Positions 34,430 to 46,023 of a stretch of 64,000 nucleotides of DNA are shown piece by piece (the first letter of the stretch is position 1; each line of letters begins with the position of its first letter). Position numbers and translations under genes: made by a program. The notes below the pieces were generated by a model. The model saw nothing but the letters and a program-made list of their open reading frames with translations. It had not been told where the DNA came from and did not search any database. This DNA is from Monodelphis domestica (lineage: Eukaryota; Chordata; Mammalia; Didelphimorphia; Didelphidae): the NCBI RefSeq assembly GCF_027887165.1, contig NC_077228.1:209614643-209678642 (forward strand), in the 5' to 3' direction.

Positions 34430-34620
34430 TTTTTTATACCCTTACCATCTGACTTAAAATCAATATTAAGTATTGGTTCCACGGCAGAAGAGCAGTAAGG
34501 GCCTAGCAACTGGGGTTAAGTGACTTGCCCAGGATCACACAGCCAGAAATATCTGAGGCCACATTTAAATCCAGGTCTTTCTAACTCCAGACCTGACTAG
34601 GTAGCCACCTAGCTACCCCA
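34430..34620 (-). repeat. tRNA-derived marsupial SINE
   Basis: 'gtattggttccacggcag', 'gtgacttgcccaggatcac', 'gtagccacctagctacccc'. Confidence 0.85.
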
Positions 34621-35689
34621 TAAGTATTTTTAATTAATCTGTCCTCTTCCCCCAATTGAGCAAAGGGATTTTTTTAAGCCTGAAGAACAAATCCCTCAAT
34701 AAGCAGCTGTGTAATCTGTCACAACTAATTCCCCCAATAATCATGGGGGAAGATAGAAAGGACCCCAAGTAAGAGATTTTGCCCTGGGCCCTGGTCAGGA
34801 CTTGCCAGCTTCCTGCACCAGAGGGATCAGGTGGGCATGGATGGACTACCGGGGCAGCTATGAGTCAGCATTGTTGTGAAGTGATGGTAAAGATACCATT
34901 CCATTGGGCTTAGACCAGGGAACTTCCAACCCACCATGAGGTGTGGGGGTAGGGGAAGGAAGGGCTCATTGAGGATCCCACAAGGAGAACCAAAACTGCC
35001 CTGCTGTCATGTGCCATCTCTCTCTCTCTCTCTCTCCATTGGACTGACTGCTCCATTTGTGACTGCTGAGTCTGATGAGACCATTCCACATTTCCTCCTA
35101 AGTGGCCTTCTCCCAAGTAGAACTCTCCTAAACATCATCTCCTCACCAGCAACAGTCCTACAAACAGCCTTCTGAGACTAGAACCTGGAACCTATAATTT
35201 GCAGTTCATGCCAGAGGTGGCCACCACTGCCCCCCCTGGATCCTGCCAGTCAGCAGGTCAAGTAAACAGCGTTTCAGAGAAAGGACCCAGGGTGTGCTCA
35301 TTTAAAGTAGAATATGGGGTGTCAGTTTAATTTGACAGCATTTCACTGTGAATTTAAGTCAGAGCCACAGGTTATCTGTTTTAATTTGTGATCCTGTTTG
35401 ACAAGAAGATGCCATTTCTCACCTGTATATATGTTATACTTAATATTGAATCACAAAGTTGGGACCAGCCAGTTGGCCCCTTTCTACAAGCTGTGACCAC
35501 CCTCCCTAGCTTCAGGCTGGCATCGCTGCTGCCCTTAACTTCCTTATTTTCTTCAGCTTCCCGATTATTAAGTATCAGTCCTACTTGCTATGGAATTCCT
35601 TTCCTTCTTGATAGCATAATGATGTTGGTTCCTTCTTTAATAAATACTTATTTATTAAATATTTAATAAATTAGAAAAGATTGTGGGGG
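34621..35689. other. Intergenic, unique-looking
   Basis: Short (TC)n at about 35018-35036. No gene or repeat I can name. Confidence 0.4.
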
Positions 35690-36230
35690 AAAAAAAGTCC
35701 AAAAGTTTTAAGTTGAATATTTTACTGTCAGAAGATAAGTGTTCATGTTTCTTCTTCATTCTTTTGGACCCATTTATTATTGTATTAATCTGTTTTCTAA
35801 AATGTCTCAAAACTGCTTTTATCTTTAATGTTATCATTGTATAAATTGTTCTGCTCAATTCATTGTGCTTCAATTCAGAAAGGTCTCACCAATTTCCTGT
35901 GAAACTGTCCATTTCATCATTTCTTAATGGCACAATAATAATTCCATTACATTCATATACCACAATTTGTTTAGCCATTTCCCAATGGGACACACTTCCT
36001 TAGTTTCTAATTGATAGCTACCATGAAAAGAAAAGAGCTACTATAAATATTTTTGCACATATGCTTTTCCTCCTATAATTTCTTTGGGGGCATAGACCTA
36101 GTAGCAGTATAATTGGATCAAAGAGAATACACAATTTGCTAACCTTCTGAGAATAGCTCCAAATTGCTTTCAGAATAGCTAGCATAAGTCACAACTCCAC
36201 TGTGAATTGATAATTAAGGTAATGCAAATG
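35690..36230 (-). repeat. Ancient L1 3' end
   Basis: Reverse complement of an old L1 tail: 'accacaatttgtttagcc', 'tttttgcacatatgctttt', 'cagtataattggatcaaag', as in ancient mammalian L1 ends. Confidence 0.6.
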
Positions 36231-36300
36231 AAAGGAATTCTGAAATTTCACTCCACTTCCCACTCTGGTATGAGATGTTGCTAAGCCCTTTTCTGGGCTG

Positions 36301-37009
36301 TGTGAATTTTAGATTTACTCCACCCTGCTTAGTCTTTAGAATTTTAGCAACCAAGGAATGTATACACCCCCACTTAAGGATTAACTGTAGAGGAGAATGG
36401 CCATGACCAGCATGTGCTAATAAGTGACAAATCAGAAACAACTGACTGACCCCCTGGGCTATCCTAAGCCAAGCTTAAGCCACCATTGGTACATGTGAGA
36501 TAGAGGAAGTGATGTAAAGAACTGCCTATACATTTCACGTCACTTCCTGTGATCTCTCTCTCAGCGGTGTTGGGCTCTCTTGGCTGGGCTGTGTTTTGGC
36601 GTGGTTGAGGCATTTGGCTCTATAGTGTGGTTTAGGTGAGGAGTCTTCCCTGAGCAACCTTGGTTAGTGGTAAGTCTGATTCCTCCTTTCCTTGACCTCC
36701 TGAAAGGCACTATCTTCCAAGGAAGCCCCTCATCTTGGAGGAGGCCTCATGGTTGGAAGCTGAGCTAGATTTAATCTTCTGAGAAGGCCCCTTGGCTAAG
36801 GCCTCTGAACTTCCCTTGGCTTAGGCTAGGCCAGAGAAAATCTCCTACCCTTACCCTCTTCTATTTCTTCTTAATTTCTTCCTTCTATTGTAATTAAGCC
36901 ACCATAAAAATCCCAAACTGACTTGAGTATTTTATTGGGATTAAATTTAAATCCCTGGCAACCACTAATATAATATATTTAGTCAAAAACCTTAATTTTA
37001 CCCTTAACA
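36301..37009 (+). mobile_element. Solo ERV LTR with 4-bp target duplication
   Basis: 709 bp, TGTGAATTTT...CCCTTAACA. GCTG flanks it at 36297-36300 and 37010-37013. Contains 'cacgtcacttcctgtg' near 36540 and a 'tattttattgggattaaat' polyadenylation-like region near 36930. The 4-bp duplication suits a gamma-like ERV; no internal region is present. Confidence 0.75.
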
Positions 37010-37312
37010 GCTGCTTATTCACTTTTGCTGTCTATCTGTCTATCTGTCACCCACCTCTCACCTATGGCTCCAAGGAACTGTTGCATGCCCAGAGGCCATA
37101 TCCCAGTAAAACCATCTCAGCAGGCAGGATGACAACTTCTAACCTGGCAGCGACTGAGCTATGGCACAAGTATACTATGGTGCCACCTAGCCACCACATT
37201 TGTGTAAATGCACAAAGATGAGAGATGGCTTACCATGTGTAAGAAATGGAAAGGTCAGTCTAGTTCATTAAGGAGAGTTATTTTTAATAAGTTTGGAAAG
37301 GTATTATAGGGT

Positions 37313-37430
37313 TAGGACAGTATTCTGATTTGGCCTCAGACACATTCCTACATATGTGACCCTGAGCAAATCACTTAATCCCAATTTCCTAGCCCTTTCT
37401 ACTCTTCTGTCTTAGAATCAATATTTAGTT
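37313..37430 (+). repeat. SINE 3' fragment
   Basis: 'tttggcctcagacacattcc', 'tgtgaccctgagcaaatc', 'cttctgtcttagaatcaata'. Confidence 0.7.
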
Positions 37431-37954
37431 GCACTAAATGCCAAGTATTTGAACCTTGAGATAATAGAGAAGCAATGGGCTTTATGGAATATTGGCAATA
37501 ACAAAATGAAACCTCAACTTTGGAAAGAGTTGCCAAATGTAAAGAGAATAGATTGGAAAGAGCAGAGAGTCCAGTTAGAAGACTATTGCAATAGAATGGG
37601 CAAACAATGATGAAGGCCATGGAAATATAAGTAGAAAGGTAACAGGTATAAGAAACATTTCAGAGGTAGAAATAAGATTTGGCAATTGATTGGATATGTA
37701 GAGTGACTGAGAGTGGGGAGTTGAAAAAGATACCAGGGTTGCAAACCTGGGTGATTGGAAGTATTATAGAGTCCTGGGTGGGTGAGTGGGGGAGATAATG
37801 AGTTGAGTTTTGGTATGTTGTGTTTGAGATGCTCATGGGATATCCAGTTCAATATCCAGTTCATAGTATGGGTGGCTAGATCCCACCTGATATATATATA
37901 TATCCCACCTATATATATATATAGACCTGATAGATATATAGACCTGAGATGATT
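37431..37954. other. Intergenic; short (TA) repeats
   Basis: 37885-37950 is an imperfect tandem of 'cctgatatatatatatat'-like units. The rest is unassigned. Confidence 0.5.
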
Positions 37955-38528
37955 AAACACTTGTACAAAAATATTTATAGCTGCACTTTTTGTAGTGGCA
38001 AAAAATTGGAAAATTGGGGGTGTCCCTCGATTATGGAATGACTGAACAAATTGTGGTATCTTTTGGTGATGGAATATTATTGTGCTGAAAGGAATGATGA
38101 ACTGGAGGAATTCCATGTGAACTGGAAAGAAGAACCAGGAGAACATTACACACAGAGACTGATACACTGTGGCACAATCAAATGTAACAAACTTTTCTAC
38201 TAGCAGCAATGCAATGATCCAAAACAGTCCAGAGGAACTTAGGAGAAAGAACGCTATCCACATCCAGCAAAAAAATTGTGGGAGTTGAAACTCAGAAGAA
38301 GAAAAATGATGGATCACGTGGTTCAATAGATATGTGACTGGGGATTTTGGCATTAAAAGATCACTCTATTGCAAATATGAATGATATATAATTAAGTTTT
38401 GAACAATGATACATATATAACCCAGTGGAATTGCTTGTCATCTCTGGGAGGGGGATGGAAGAAGGGAGGGAAAGAACATGAATCATGTAACCTTGGAAAA
38501 ATCTAAATAAAAACCAATTTTTTTAATA
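37955..38528 (+). repeat. L1 3' end (ORF2 tail and UTR)
   Basis: 'ttatagctgcactttttgta' and 'gaacaaattgtggtatctt' through 'acccagtggaattgcttgtc' to the A-tail; decayed ORF2 C-terminus. Confidence 0.85.
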
Positions 38529-38934
38529 GACAAGATGATTAAACTCACAAAATCCAATGAAGTCATAGAGTAGAGTGTATATAAAAAAATTAGACTCAAG
38601 ATAGCACACAACTACGTTCTGAGGTACCCAGGGACAAGTTCATTGAATTAGAAGCCAGTAGTTAAGAGCAGTTACTCCAAGAACAAGGAGTAAAAAGTTT
38701 TTGTTTGTCTTGCCTATCAGGATCTGGATAGTTGATTTCTCCACTCCAGAAGATACTCGGAGAATTTCCCTCTTAAAATCATTCAAATGTAAATGTGAGA
38801 ACTAGAAGATAAACTAGGGGAAGGCATCAAGATACAAATCTCCATCCAGCTGAGGTCAGCCACTCTAATGCTTTACCTTTCACTTATGATTTAGCAAATA
38901 TATTTCAATCCATAGGTAAATGAGTGCTTCTTTG
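38529..38934. other. Intergenic, no recognised element
   Basis: Unique-looking sequence between an L1 end and a SINE. Confidence 0.4.
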
Positions 38935-39465
38935 GGGGCAGTTAGGAGGCATAGTGGATAGAGTGCCCAGCCTAGAGTCAAGAAGACCCAAGTTCAAACC
39001 TGGCCTCAGACATTTATTAGCTGTGTGATCCTAGGCAAGTCATTTAGTCTCTGCTTCAGTTCCTTCATCTGTAAAATGGACATAATTACAGCACCTACCT
39101 CCCAGGATTATTGTGAGGATCAAACGAGACAATAATCATAAACTGTGTCTGGTACATAGTAAGTGCCATATTTTTCGTTGTTCAGTCGTTTCAGTTGTGT
39201 ATGCCTCTTTGTGACCCTATTTGAGGTTTTCTTGGTAAAGATACTGGAATGGTTTGCCATTTCCTTCTCCAGATGATTTTACAGATGAGGGAACTAAAAC
39301 AAACACAAGGTTAATTCTGAGGCCAGAATTGAACTCAGGAGGATGAGTCTTTCTGGCTCTAGTCTTGGCACTCTACCCACTATACCACCTAGCTGCCCCA
39401 AGTGCTATATAAATGGTAGCTATTGTTATTATTGTGATTAATTATAATGATCATTATTATTAATT
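38935..39465 (+). repeat. MIR/THER-like SINE split by another SINE
   Basis: Left part 38935-39175 ('gggggcagttaggaggcata' ... 'ggtacatagtaagtgccata'); right part 39401-39465 ('agtgctatataaatggtagc...'). The break carries an AGTGC(C/T)ATA duplication. Confidence 0.75.
39176..39400 (-). repeat. MAR-type SINE inserted into a SINE
   Basis: 'gttgttcagtcgtttcag' (reverse-complement tail) to 'ccacctagctgcccc'. Confidence 0.85.
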
Positions 39466-39810
39466 ATTTGGGAAGATTAGAATCTCAATGGGATGGGAGT
39501 TAACATGAGCCAAAATAAGTTATGAATTATTGTTAGTATCCATGCTCTTAAAACAGAACCAGAAGGACACAATGAGGAGTCAGTGCCCATCCAGCAGCCT
39601 AGAGGAAGGGAGCTGGAGCAATTTGAGCTCAGATCACCATCTAGTGCCTCCCTCAGAGATTGCATGCTGAAGTGATCCAGTCTTCCCTCACTTTTGTGCC
39701 AATGTAAAAAGCCAATCCTATGAATGGATTGCCTTTTCCACTACCCTTATTTCATGTGGATTTCCTCCCATGAATATGTCTTCTTAATATATATGATTCC
39801 ACTCTTCCCC

Positions 39811-40055
39811 AGAGGCAGTGGTGTGGCACAATGGCTTGACTCAAGAGTCAGGAAGACCTGAGTTCAAATCCTGCCTCAGATATTTACTAGCTGAGTGACT
39901 CTGGGCAAGTCACCTAAGGTCTGTCTGCCTCAGTTTCCTCAAATATAAAGTGGATATAACATTAATACCTACTTCCAACGATTGTTGTGAAGATATTTAT
40001 AGCTCACTTAATAGGATGCCTGGCATATAGAAAGCAGTTTAAAAATGCTTCTTCC
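39811..40055 (+). repeat. MIR/THER-like SINE
   Basis: 'agaggcagtggtgtggcaca' head, 'gactctgggcaagtcacct', 'cctcagtttcctcaaatat'. Confidence 0.7.
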
Positions 40056-40959
40056 CTTCATTTATCTATTCCTTTTTCTTTCTTTTTAATGTATGGTTTT
40101 CTATAACTATATTCTAGGTATAGGTTTATCCAGCTACATTTAAGTCACCTCTATGAGGCTAAATTTGTTTCACTGAATTAGGTTCTCCAGTTGACCTTAC
40201 TTGGGTTTTGTTTTTTGTTGTTTTTATGTTTACTTTTTAAGAAGGTTTTAATTAGTTGTTCTTAATTATGTGTAAAATCCATTTTAACATTCTTTTTTAG
40301 ATAGTTTTTGAATTCCAGATTCCCTCCCTTCCTTACTCCCTTCTTCCCTATTTGAGAAGGCAAGCACTTTAATATAAATTATACATGTGCAGGAGGGTGT
40401 AGGGGTACTTAGGGAAGACTGGTACTTCTGGTGTGAAGGCTTATCAAGGCCATTTTGAGGGGGGGGCTACTTTTCTCCTTTGGTGGTTATCTATCACCTA
40501 TCTCTCATCTATGACTCCAGGAAGTTACAACTTCCAAACAACAATGCACAGTAGGCACATCCTGGCAAAACCATCTTGGTAGGCCAAACCAGGTGGAGAG
40601 TAACCAACAAGTCCCAAATCCTCAGTGAGTTAAGCTGTCGACTCCGACCATGTGAAGGCTTCAGAGAAATGAACACATAAGACCAGCTTGTTTAATGGTC
40701 ATGAAGAAATTGAAGCAGGTGCTATGGAGGACTTAGAATTTGCATCCTGAGCCATCACCAGTGGCCTTGACTTTAGTCTCACCACTGAACTTTGGTGAAT
40801 TGGAAGAGAGAGTGAGACTGATGGCTATGTGTGACTGACTCACTTTAGTCCAATTTGTGCTCAAGTCAAAATACATTACGAGTGATATCATTTTGGTCTT
40901 CTTCAAGGATGAAGGATGACAACCATTCAAAGTATGCCATCTTGGAAAGCATATTTCTT
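40056..40959. other. Intergenic with a LINE-like remnant
   Basis: 40250-40400 looks like a minus-strand LINE 3' end ('gagaaggcaagcactttaat', 'ttatacatgtgca'). The rest is unassigned. Confidence 0.35.
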
Positions 40960-41345
40960 TAAAAAAATTTTTTTTCATTTACATGTTTAGACCATTTGTG
41001 ACAATTATTTTCTGACATTTTAGGATTCAGTTTTTTCTCCCTCCTTCCCTTACCCCTGGTGGTAAATAGTCTGCTATAGATAATAGTAGGGTTTTCATGC
41101 AATACATTTTTCCATATTGTTCATGTTGTAATAAAAGACATATCACACATACAACAACAACAGAAAACTCATGAAGGAAATACAGGGGAAGATGGCAAAC
41201 TTTGATATGTACTCAGACTCCAACAATTCCTTCTTTGGCTGTGGAGAGCATTTTCATCATGAGGCCCTTGTGGTTATCTTGGAAACTAGCTTTGCTGATA
41301 ATGGTTTAGGCTTTCACAATTAATCATCATATACTGTATATGTTG
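40960..41345 (-). repeat. Old LINE (L1-like) 3' end
   Basis: Poly-T start; the reverse complement holds 'tgctctccacagccaaagaa'-like sequence matching the 'ctatccacatccag...' part of L1 3' UTRs in this window. Confidence 0.5.
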
Positions 41346-41395
41346 TTCTCAAAAACATATTTCAATATTAACCATATTGCAAAAGATAACACAGA

Positions 41396-41595
41396 AAGGG
41401 ACAACTAGGTGGTGCAGTGGACAGAAAGCCAGGCCTTGGGATGGGAAGTCCTGGGTTCAAATGTGACCTCAGACATTACCTAGCTGTGTGATCCTGGACA
41501 AGTCATTTAACCCCAATTGGCTAGCCCTTACCATTTTTTCTTCCTTGGAACATACTTAGTACTAATTCTAAGAGAGAAGGTAAGAGCTTAAAAAA
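41396..41595 (+). repeat. tRNA-derived marsupial SINE
   Basis: 'gggacaactaggtggtgcag' head to the 'agagagaaggtaagagctt' tail. Confidence 0.8.
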
Positions 41596-41639
41596 ATATA
41601 TAGGACAAAAAATAAAGAAGAAAAAGAAGTAATTCTAAA

Positions 41640-43035
41640 ATCTGCATTCAGATCCCATTGCTGTAAAGGAAAACAATAAATGCTGGAGGGAATGTGGCAA
41701 ACATTGGGACACTAATGCATCCCTAGTAGAATTGTGAATTGATCCAACCATTCTGGAGGGCAATTTGGAATTATGCCCAAAGGGCTTTAAAAGAATGCAT
41801 ATACCCTTTGATCCAGCAATACCACTACTAGGTCTGTATCCCAAAGAAATTTTTTTAAAATGGCAGTATACCTGTTTCTACAAAAATATTTATAGCTGCA
41901 CTTTTTGTGGTGGCAAAGACTAGAAATTAATGGGATGTCCCTCAATTGGGGAATGGCTGAACAAATTGTGGTATTGTGAATCTTAAAATTTCTCAGACTC
42001 CACCTTGGAACATTATCTTAAGGTTATGGTTAAGATTATTCCTTATTTTAAACAATGGAGGTACTTGGTCAGGAATGTTTGTGTTATAAGGAATGATGAA
42101 CAGGATGATTTCAGAAAGCGCTAGAAAGACTCACATGAACTGATGAAGTGAAATAAACAGAACCAAGTGAAATAAACAGAACATAGTGACTGAAATATTA
42201 TGGGATGATCAGATATGATAGACTTTGCTACTAATAGCAATACAATAATCCAGAACAGCGATGGTGAATCTATGGCATGGGTGCCAAAGATGACACAAAG
42301 AATGCTCTCTGTGGGCAGGAAGCTACCCCACTCCCATCCCCAGCCAGAATTCATTTCTACAAAGGGAGAGCTGCTCCCCTCCCCTTCTCTACCTCCCCTG
42401 AGGACATTTTCCCATCCCCCATCCTTCTGCCCAGTAGCCAATGGGAGCACACATGGGGTAAGGTAGGTGGCTCAGAGGCAGCAGAGCTGGAGGGGAGGGG
42501 AGTGCTTGGGTCATTCCCCTCCCCCTCTCTACACTTTCTGAGGACATTCCTCACTTCACCTTCCCCTCTGCCCAGCAACCCAGTGGGAGCACTTCATCCC
42601 TCCTCTGTGTGTGGTAAGGGTGTGTGTGGGGTGCCCAGCACTCAATGGGTGGAGGGGGGGACAGGGCACAGCACACAGAGCACAGAACTCTAAAAAGTTC
42701 ACCATCATTCATCCAGAAAAATTCTCAGGGGCTTAGGAAAAAAATGCTCTCCACCTCAAGAGGAAGAAGTGTGGGAGTAGAAACGCAGATAAAAAATATG
42801 ATTTATTTATTTGGTATATGATTTGGGGTTTTGGTTTTATATAATTATCCTCTCACAAAAATGAATGATATGAAAATAGATTTTGAGTGATAATACATAT
42901 ATAACCCAGGGGAATTGCTTGTCAACTCTGGGAGGCGGGGAGGGAAGAGCAGAGGGAGACAACATGAGTCATGTAACTTTGGAAAATTTATGTGTAAATT
43001 TGTTACTGGAATAAAATAAAGATAATTTTTTTTTA
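41640..43035 (+). repeat. Old L1 3' end, split by a MITE
   Basis: Decayed ORF2 C-terminus ('gaattgatccaaccattctg', 'tttatagctgcactttttg') and 3' UTR to the A-tail at about 43035. Interrupted at 42256-42710. About 115 nt of foreign sequence also sits at about 41975-42090. Confidence 0.8.
42256..42710 (+). mobile_element. Non-autonomous hAT MITE
   Basis: 455 bp with inverted ends (CAGCGATGGTGAATCT / ...AGTTCACCATCATTC). Perfect 8-bp duplication ATCCAGAA at 42248-42255 and 42711-42718. Ends resemble those of the hAT element at 49988-53398. The inside is C/T-rich without coding. Confidence 0.88.
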
Positions 43036-44049
43036 ATTCTTGTCCAAAGGTATGGAAGTCTTTAACTGAAGAAGAAGAGATTTAGGTCAATGAAATAAGC
43101 CCAGGGCTCATGAAGTAGCTCAAGGGGTGGATCAGGGTTTGCATATTTATTGAATAGTCCACCCCTGAAGTTTTTGGGGCTTCCAGGCAGAAAATACCAG
43201 TGGAAGAGAAAGAAGCCTCACTATCTCCCTGAAATGTCAGTATGAAATGTAGAGAGTGTGCAGTATAGTAAAATCAGTGTAAGAACTGATATAAATATAG
43301 AACAGAACAGTGCAAGTGATTAATAATATGCAACAGCACAAGACTGATGAATACAGAACAGAAAAGTTTAAGACTATTATAACTGATTAATAATATACAA
43401 CAGTTAAATGCTTAGTGATAACAGATTTCGCAATTTATGCCTAGCTAGTGTTAATGATACAGGTTTTACAATCTATGTTTAACTAGTGTTAACTGGTAAA
43501 AAAAAAATACAAGATTTCAGAGCATGGGGGTCCTGCTTCTATCACTCCCCCCTCCCCCATCACCATCAGTGCTTTCTCTGGAGGTAGACATTTTTCAGCC
43601 TAAGTCCTTGGGAATCACCTTGGATCATTGCATTTTTGAGAAAAGTTAACTCCTTCATAGTTAATTATCAAACAATAAGTTCCCTTTACTCATACCCCAT
43701 ATTTCATACCTTTACATATAGGTATTCAAGATGAGAGATTTTCTTGCTGGCTACTTCCTTTAATTTGGTCAGCTATGAATTTCTAGACATTTCCATTGCT
43801 CTTCTTCCCATATTGCAGCTGTCATTCCACATGATAGAGAGACAGTATGATCAGTAGGTTTATAGAAGTGGAATTTTCCTTCTACTCCCTTTTTCTGTTT
43901 AAATCTATCTAGATTAGATTTGTGAAACTCCTGGCAATTATTTATTTATTTACTGCCAACCTTCATTCAGGCACTACATCCCTGACCACCACTCTCATAA
44001 GTTAAGTCATGGTTCAGAAATCCAAATTCTCTTCTCGGATACCTTCTCC
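43036..44049. other. Unassigned AT-rich segment, possible ERV remnant
   Basis: 43250-43500 repeats words such as 'gattaataatatgcaacag' / 'gattaataatatacaacag' and 'ctagtgttaa' about 100-130 nt apart. A C-rich run at 43545-43560 would read as a polypurine tract on the minus strand. Confidence 0.35.
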
Positions 44050-44178
44050 TTTTTTAATTTCAATTTTTAATTTTAATATCATTTCCACATAATGGTCTAT
44101 ATTGTCTCCCTCCCTTCTTTCCTCCCCCATCCTGGAACTGACAATCAATTCGCTCTAGGTTATACATGTATTATTAGA
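44050..44178 (-). repeat. L1 3' UTR fragment
   Basis: Reverse complement: 'ccatcctggaactgacaatc' and 'ggttatacatgtatt'. Confidence 0.55.
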
Positions 44179-44704
44179 TGCCATCTTCTTAACCCTCTTT
44201 TCATGTTACAGATCTTGTCTTCTCTCTCAAAGCTCCTATTTTCAATGAGTAGTAGTAAAAAAAAAAAACACTTTCCCATTAAGGATATTGATTCATCCTC
44301 ATAAACAACAACTAAATGCAGGCTGTAGAGACACAAGCAGGTGACCTTCCTGATCGTGCCACTCAATAAGGAGTTTCTCATTATACCTTCCTACATGTAC
44401 CAGTTGAAGATACATTCAAAGAGTGGGATGGCCACAACATATCCCATTTCATCACACAGGGTTACAAAGACAACAATACTCTTTTAATCATCAATTAATC
44501 CAAGGACACATCTGATAACAGAGCATGGGAACTGTTCTGTTGAATCCTGTGGTATGTTGGCCTCTCTTACATGAGGTCAGTGCCAATTCCATTCCTCTTC
44601 TTCCCCCCATGTCTGTATTTCCTCTACTTCACATGGGGCACAATATCTACTAGGTGCTTAATAAATGTTGGCTGAGTTGAATTATTATAATGATTATTAT
44701 TATT
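44179..44704. other. Intergenic, no recognised element
   Basis: Unique-looking apart from a short 'aggtgcttaataaatgttgg' old repeat end near 44655. Confidence 0.35.
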
Positions 44705-44957
44705 AGTTGTTGTTGTTGTACAGTCATTTCAGTCTTGTCCTATCCTTTATGACCCCATTGGGGTTTTCTTTGTAAAGATACTGGACTGATTTCCTTCTCC
44801 AACTCATTTAATAGATGAGAAAACGAAGACAAATAGAGTTAAGTGACTTTCCCAGGGTCACGCAGCTAGGAAGTATCTGAGACCAGATTTAAACTCAGGA
44901 AGAAGAGTCTCCCTGACTCCAGATCTGGCACTAATCACTGTGCCACCTGGCTGCCTA
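44705..44957 (-). repeat. MAR-type SINE
   Basis: (GTT)n tail complement, 'tttatgaccccattgggg', 'tgactttcccagggtcac', 'gtgccacctggctgcc'. Confidence 0.85.
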
Positions 44958-45550
44958 CATTAGAGTTCTTTAGTATTTCAGAAGGGACTTCTGAGGTCAA
45001 TAAATCCAATCTGTAACGGAGCAAAAATCCCCTCCCATTCTCCCTGCCAATTGGTTGTCTAGCTTTTATTTAAGACCTCAAAAGATAGAACACTGCTGAG
45101 GCAATTCATTTCACTTTTGGTAGCACTGATTATCTGAAAGTTTTTCCTTATGTTAAAGCCACATCTACCTTTCTGCAGCATCTATTCATTTTCTCTGAGG
45201 CCAAATAGATTAAGTTCAATTTCTCTTACAAAAGGACAATTCAAATACTTAGGGGGAAGAAAGAACACAACAGTTGTCTTCAGAGAGAGGAAATTGGAGT
45301 CAAGAAGACTCTTCCTCCTCCTAAGTTTTCTTTTGTTCAGGTTAAACACTTCCAGTTCTTTGGGGCTGGTATAGATGAAGAGAAGACTACAAGAACAATA
45401 GATCACAGAAGCTCTCTACTTCCCAAGCTCCTGACCCATTCCTGACTCCAGGTCCTCTCTTATCCCCTGATAATCTGAACAGGGATCAGACATATAACCT
45501 ACTCTGTCCCTCTCGTGTCAGTCCCTAAATGAAATCCTTCTCTCTCTCTC
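44958..45550. other. Intergenic, unique-looking
   Basis: No gene supported on either strand. Confidence 0.4.
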
Positions 45551-45750
45551 TTTTAAAAAAACCCAAACAACTCTTACCTTCCATCTTAGAAGCAATATTA
45601 AGTATCATTTCTAAGGCAGAAGAGCTAAGGCATTTGGGGTTAAGTGATTTGCCTAGGGTTATACAGCTAAGAGTGTCTGAGATCATATTTGAACCCAGGA
45701 CTTCTTGTCTCCAGGCCTGGCTCTCAATTCACCAAACCACTTAGCTGCCC
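45551..45750 (-). repeat. tRNA-derived marsupial SINE
   Basis: 'cttaccttccatcttagaag' to 'caccaaaccacttagctgcc'. It ends 170 nt upstream of the ACE3 start codon. Confidence 0.85.
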
Positions 45751-45851
45751 TGTTCCTTTCCTTTTCGGTGCTGACCCTAACATGGCTAAGGAATCTTATA
45801 TCTCAGAAATTCCTTCCCTGTGAATTCCAGGTTCTTATCTGATTATGCCCA

Positions 45852-45859
45852 CGAGGTCA
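45852..45859 (+). promoter_or_regulatory. CRE-like octamer upstream of ACE3
   Basis: CGAGGTCA lies 69 nt upstream of the ACE3 ATG. It differs by one base from TGAGGTCA, the CRE-like element of the testis-ACE core promoter (bound by CREM-tau), and lies at a similar distance from the start codon. An 8-mer match could be chance; function is inferred. Confidence 0.35.
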
Positions 45860-45920
45860 CATTGTTGGGTTCTGGTTGGTTGGGAGATACACAGTCTCCC
45901 AGTTTGTATGTCCTTTAGCT

Positions 45921-46023
45921 ATGGACAGATATTGGATTTTTTCCCTTGGGTCTTCCATATTTCTACTTTGCTCTTGTGGGCAGTTCCTCTCACTGCTCAG
46001 AGTGGGGAAAGCTGAGACTTCAG
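45921..46023 (+). CDS. ACE3: ACE3 exon 1: signal peptide
   Basis: 103 nt. ATG has G at -3 and G at +4. Encodes [19 protein letters not shown] and a second hydrophobic stretch (QFLSLL), then RVGKAETS; donor GTAGGG. It ends with one base of a split codon that fits the 46732 exon (G|AA = Glu). The start was chosen for the hydrophobic leader, phase match and good Kozak context; no transcript evidence. Confidence 0.72.

Noticed and set aside
37583..38353. 256-codon minus-strand open frame
   Set aside because: It is the antisense of an L1 3' end plus flanking sequence; the real signal is the plus-strand L1 tail.
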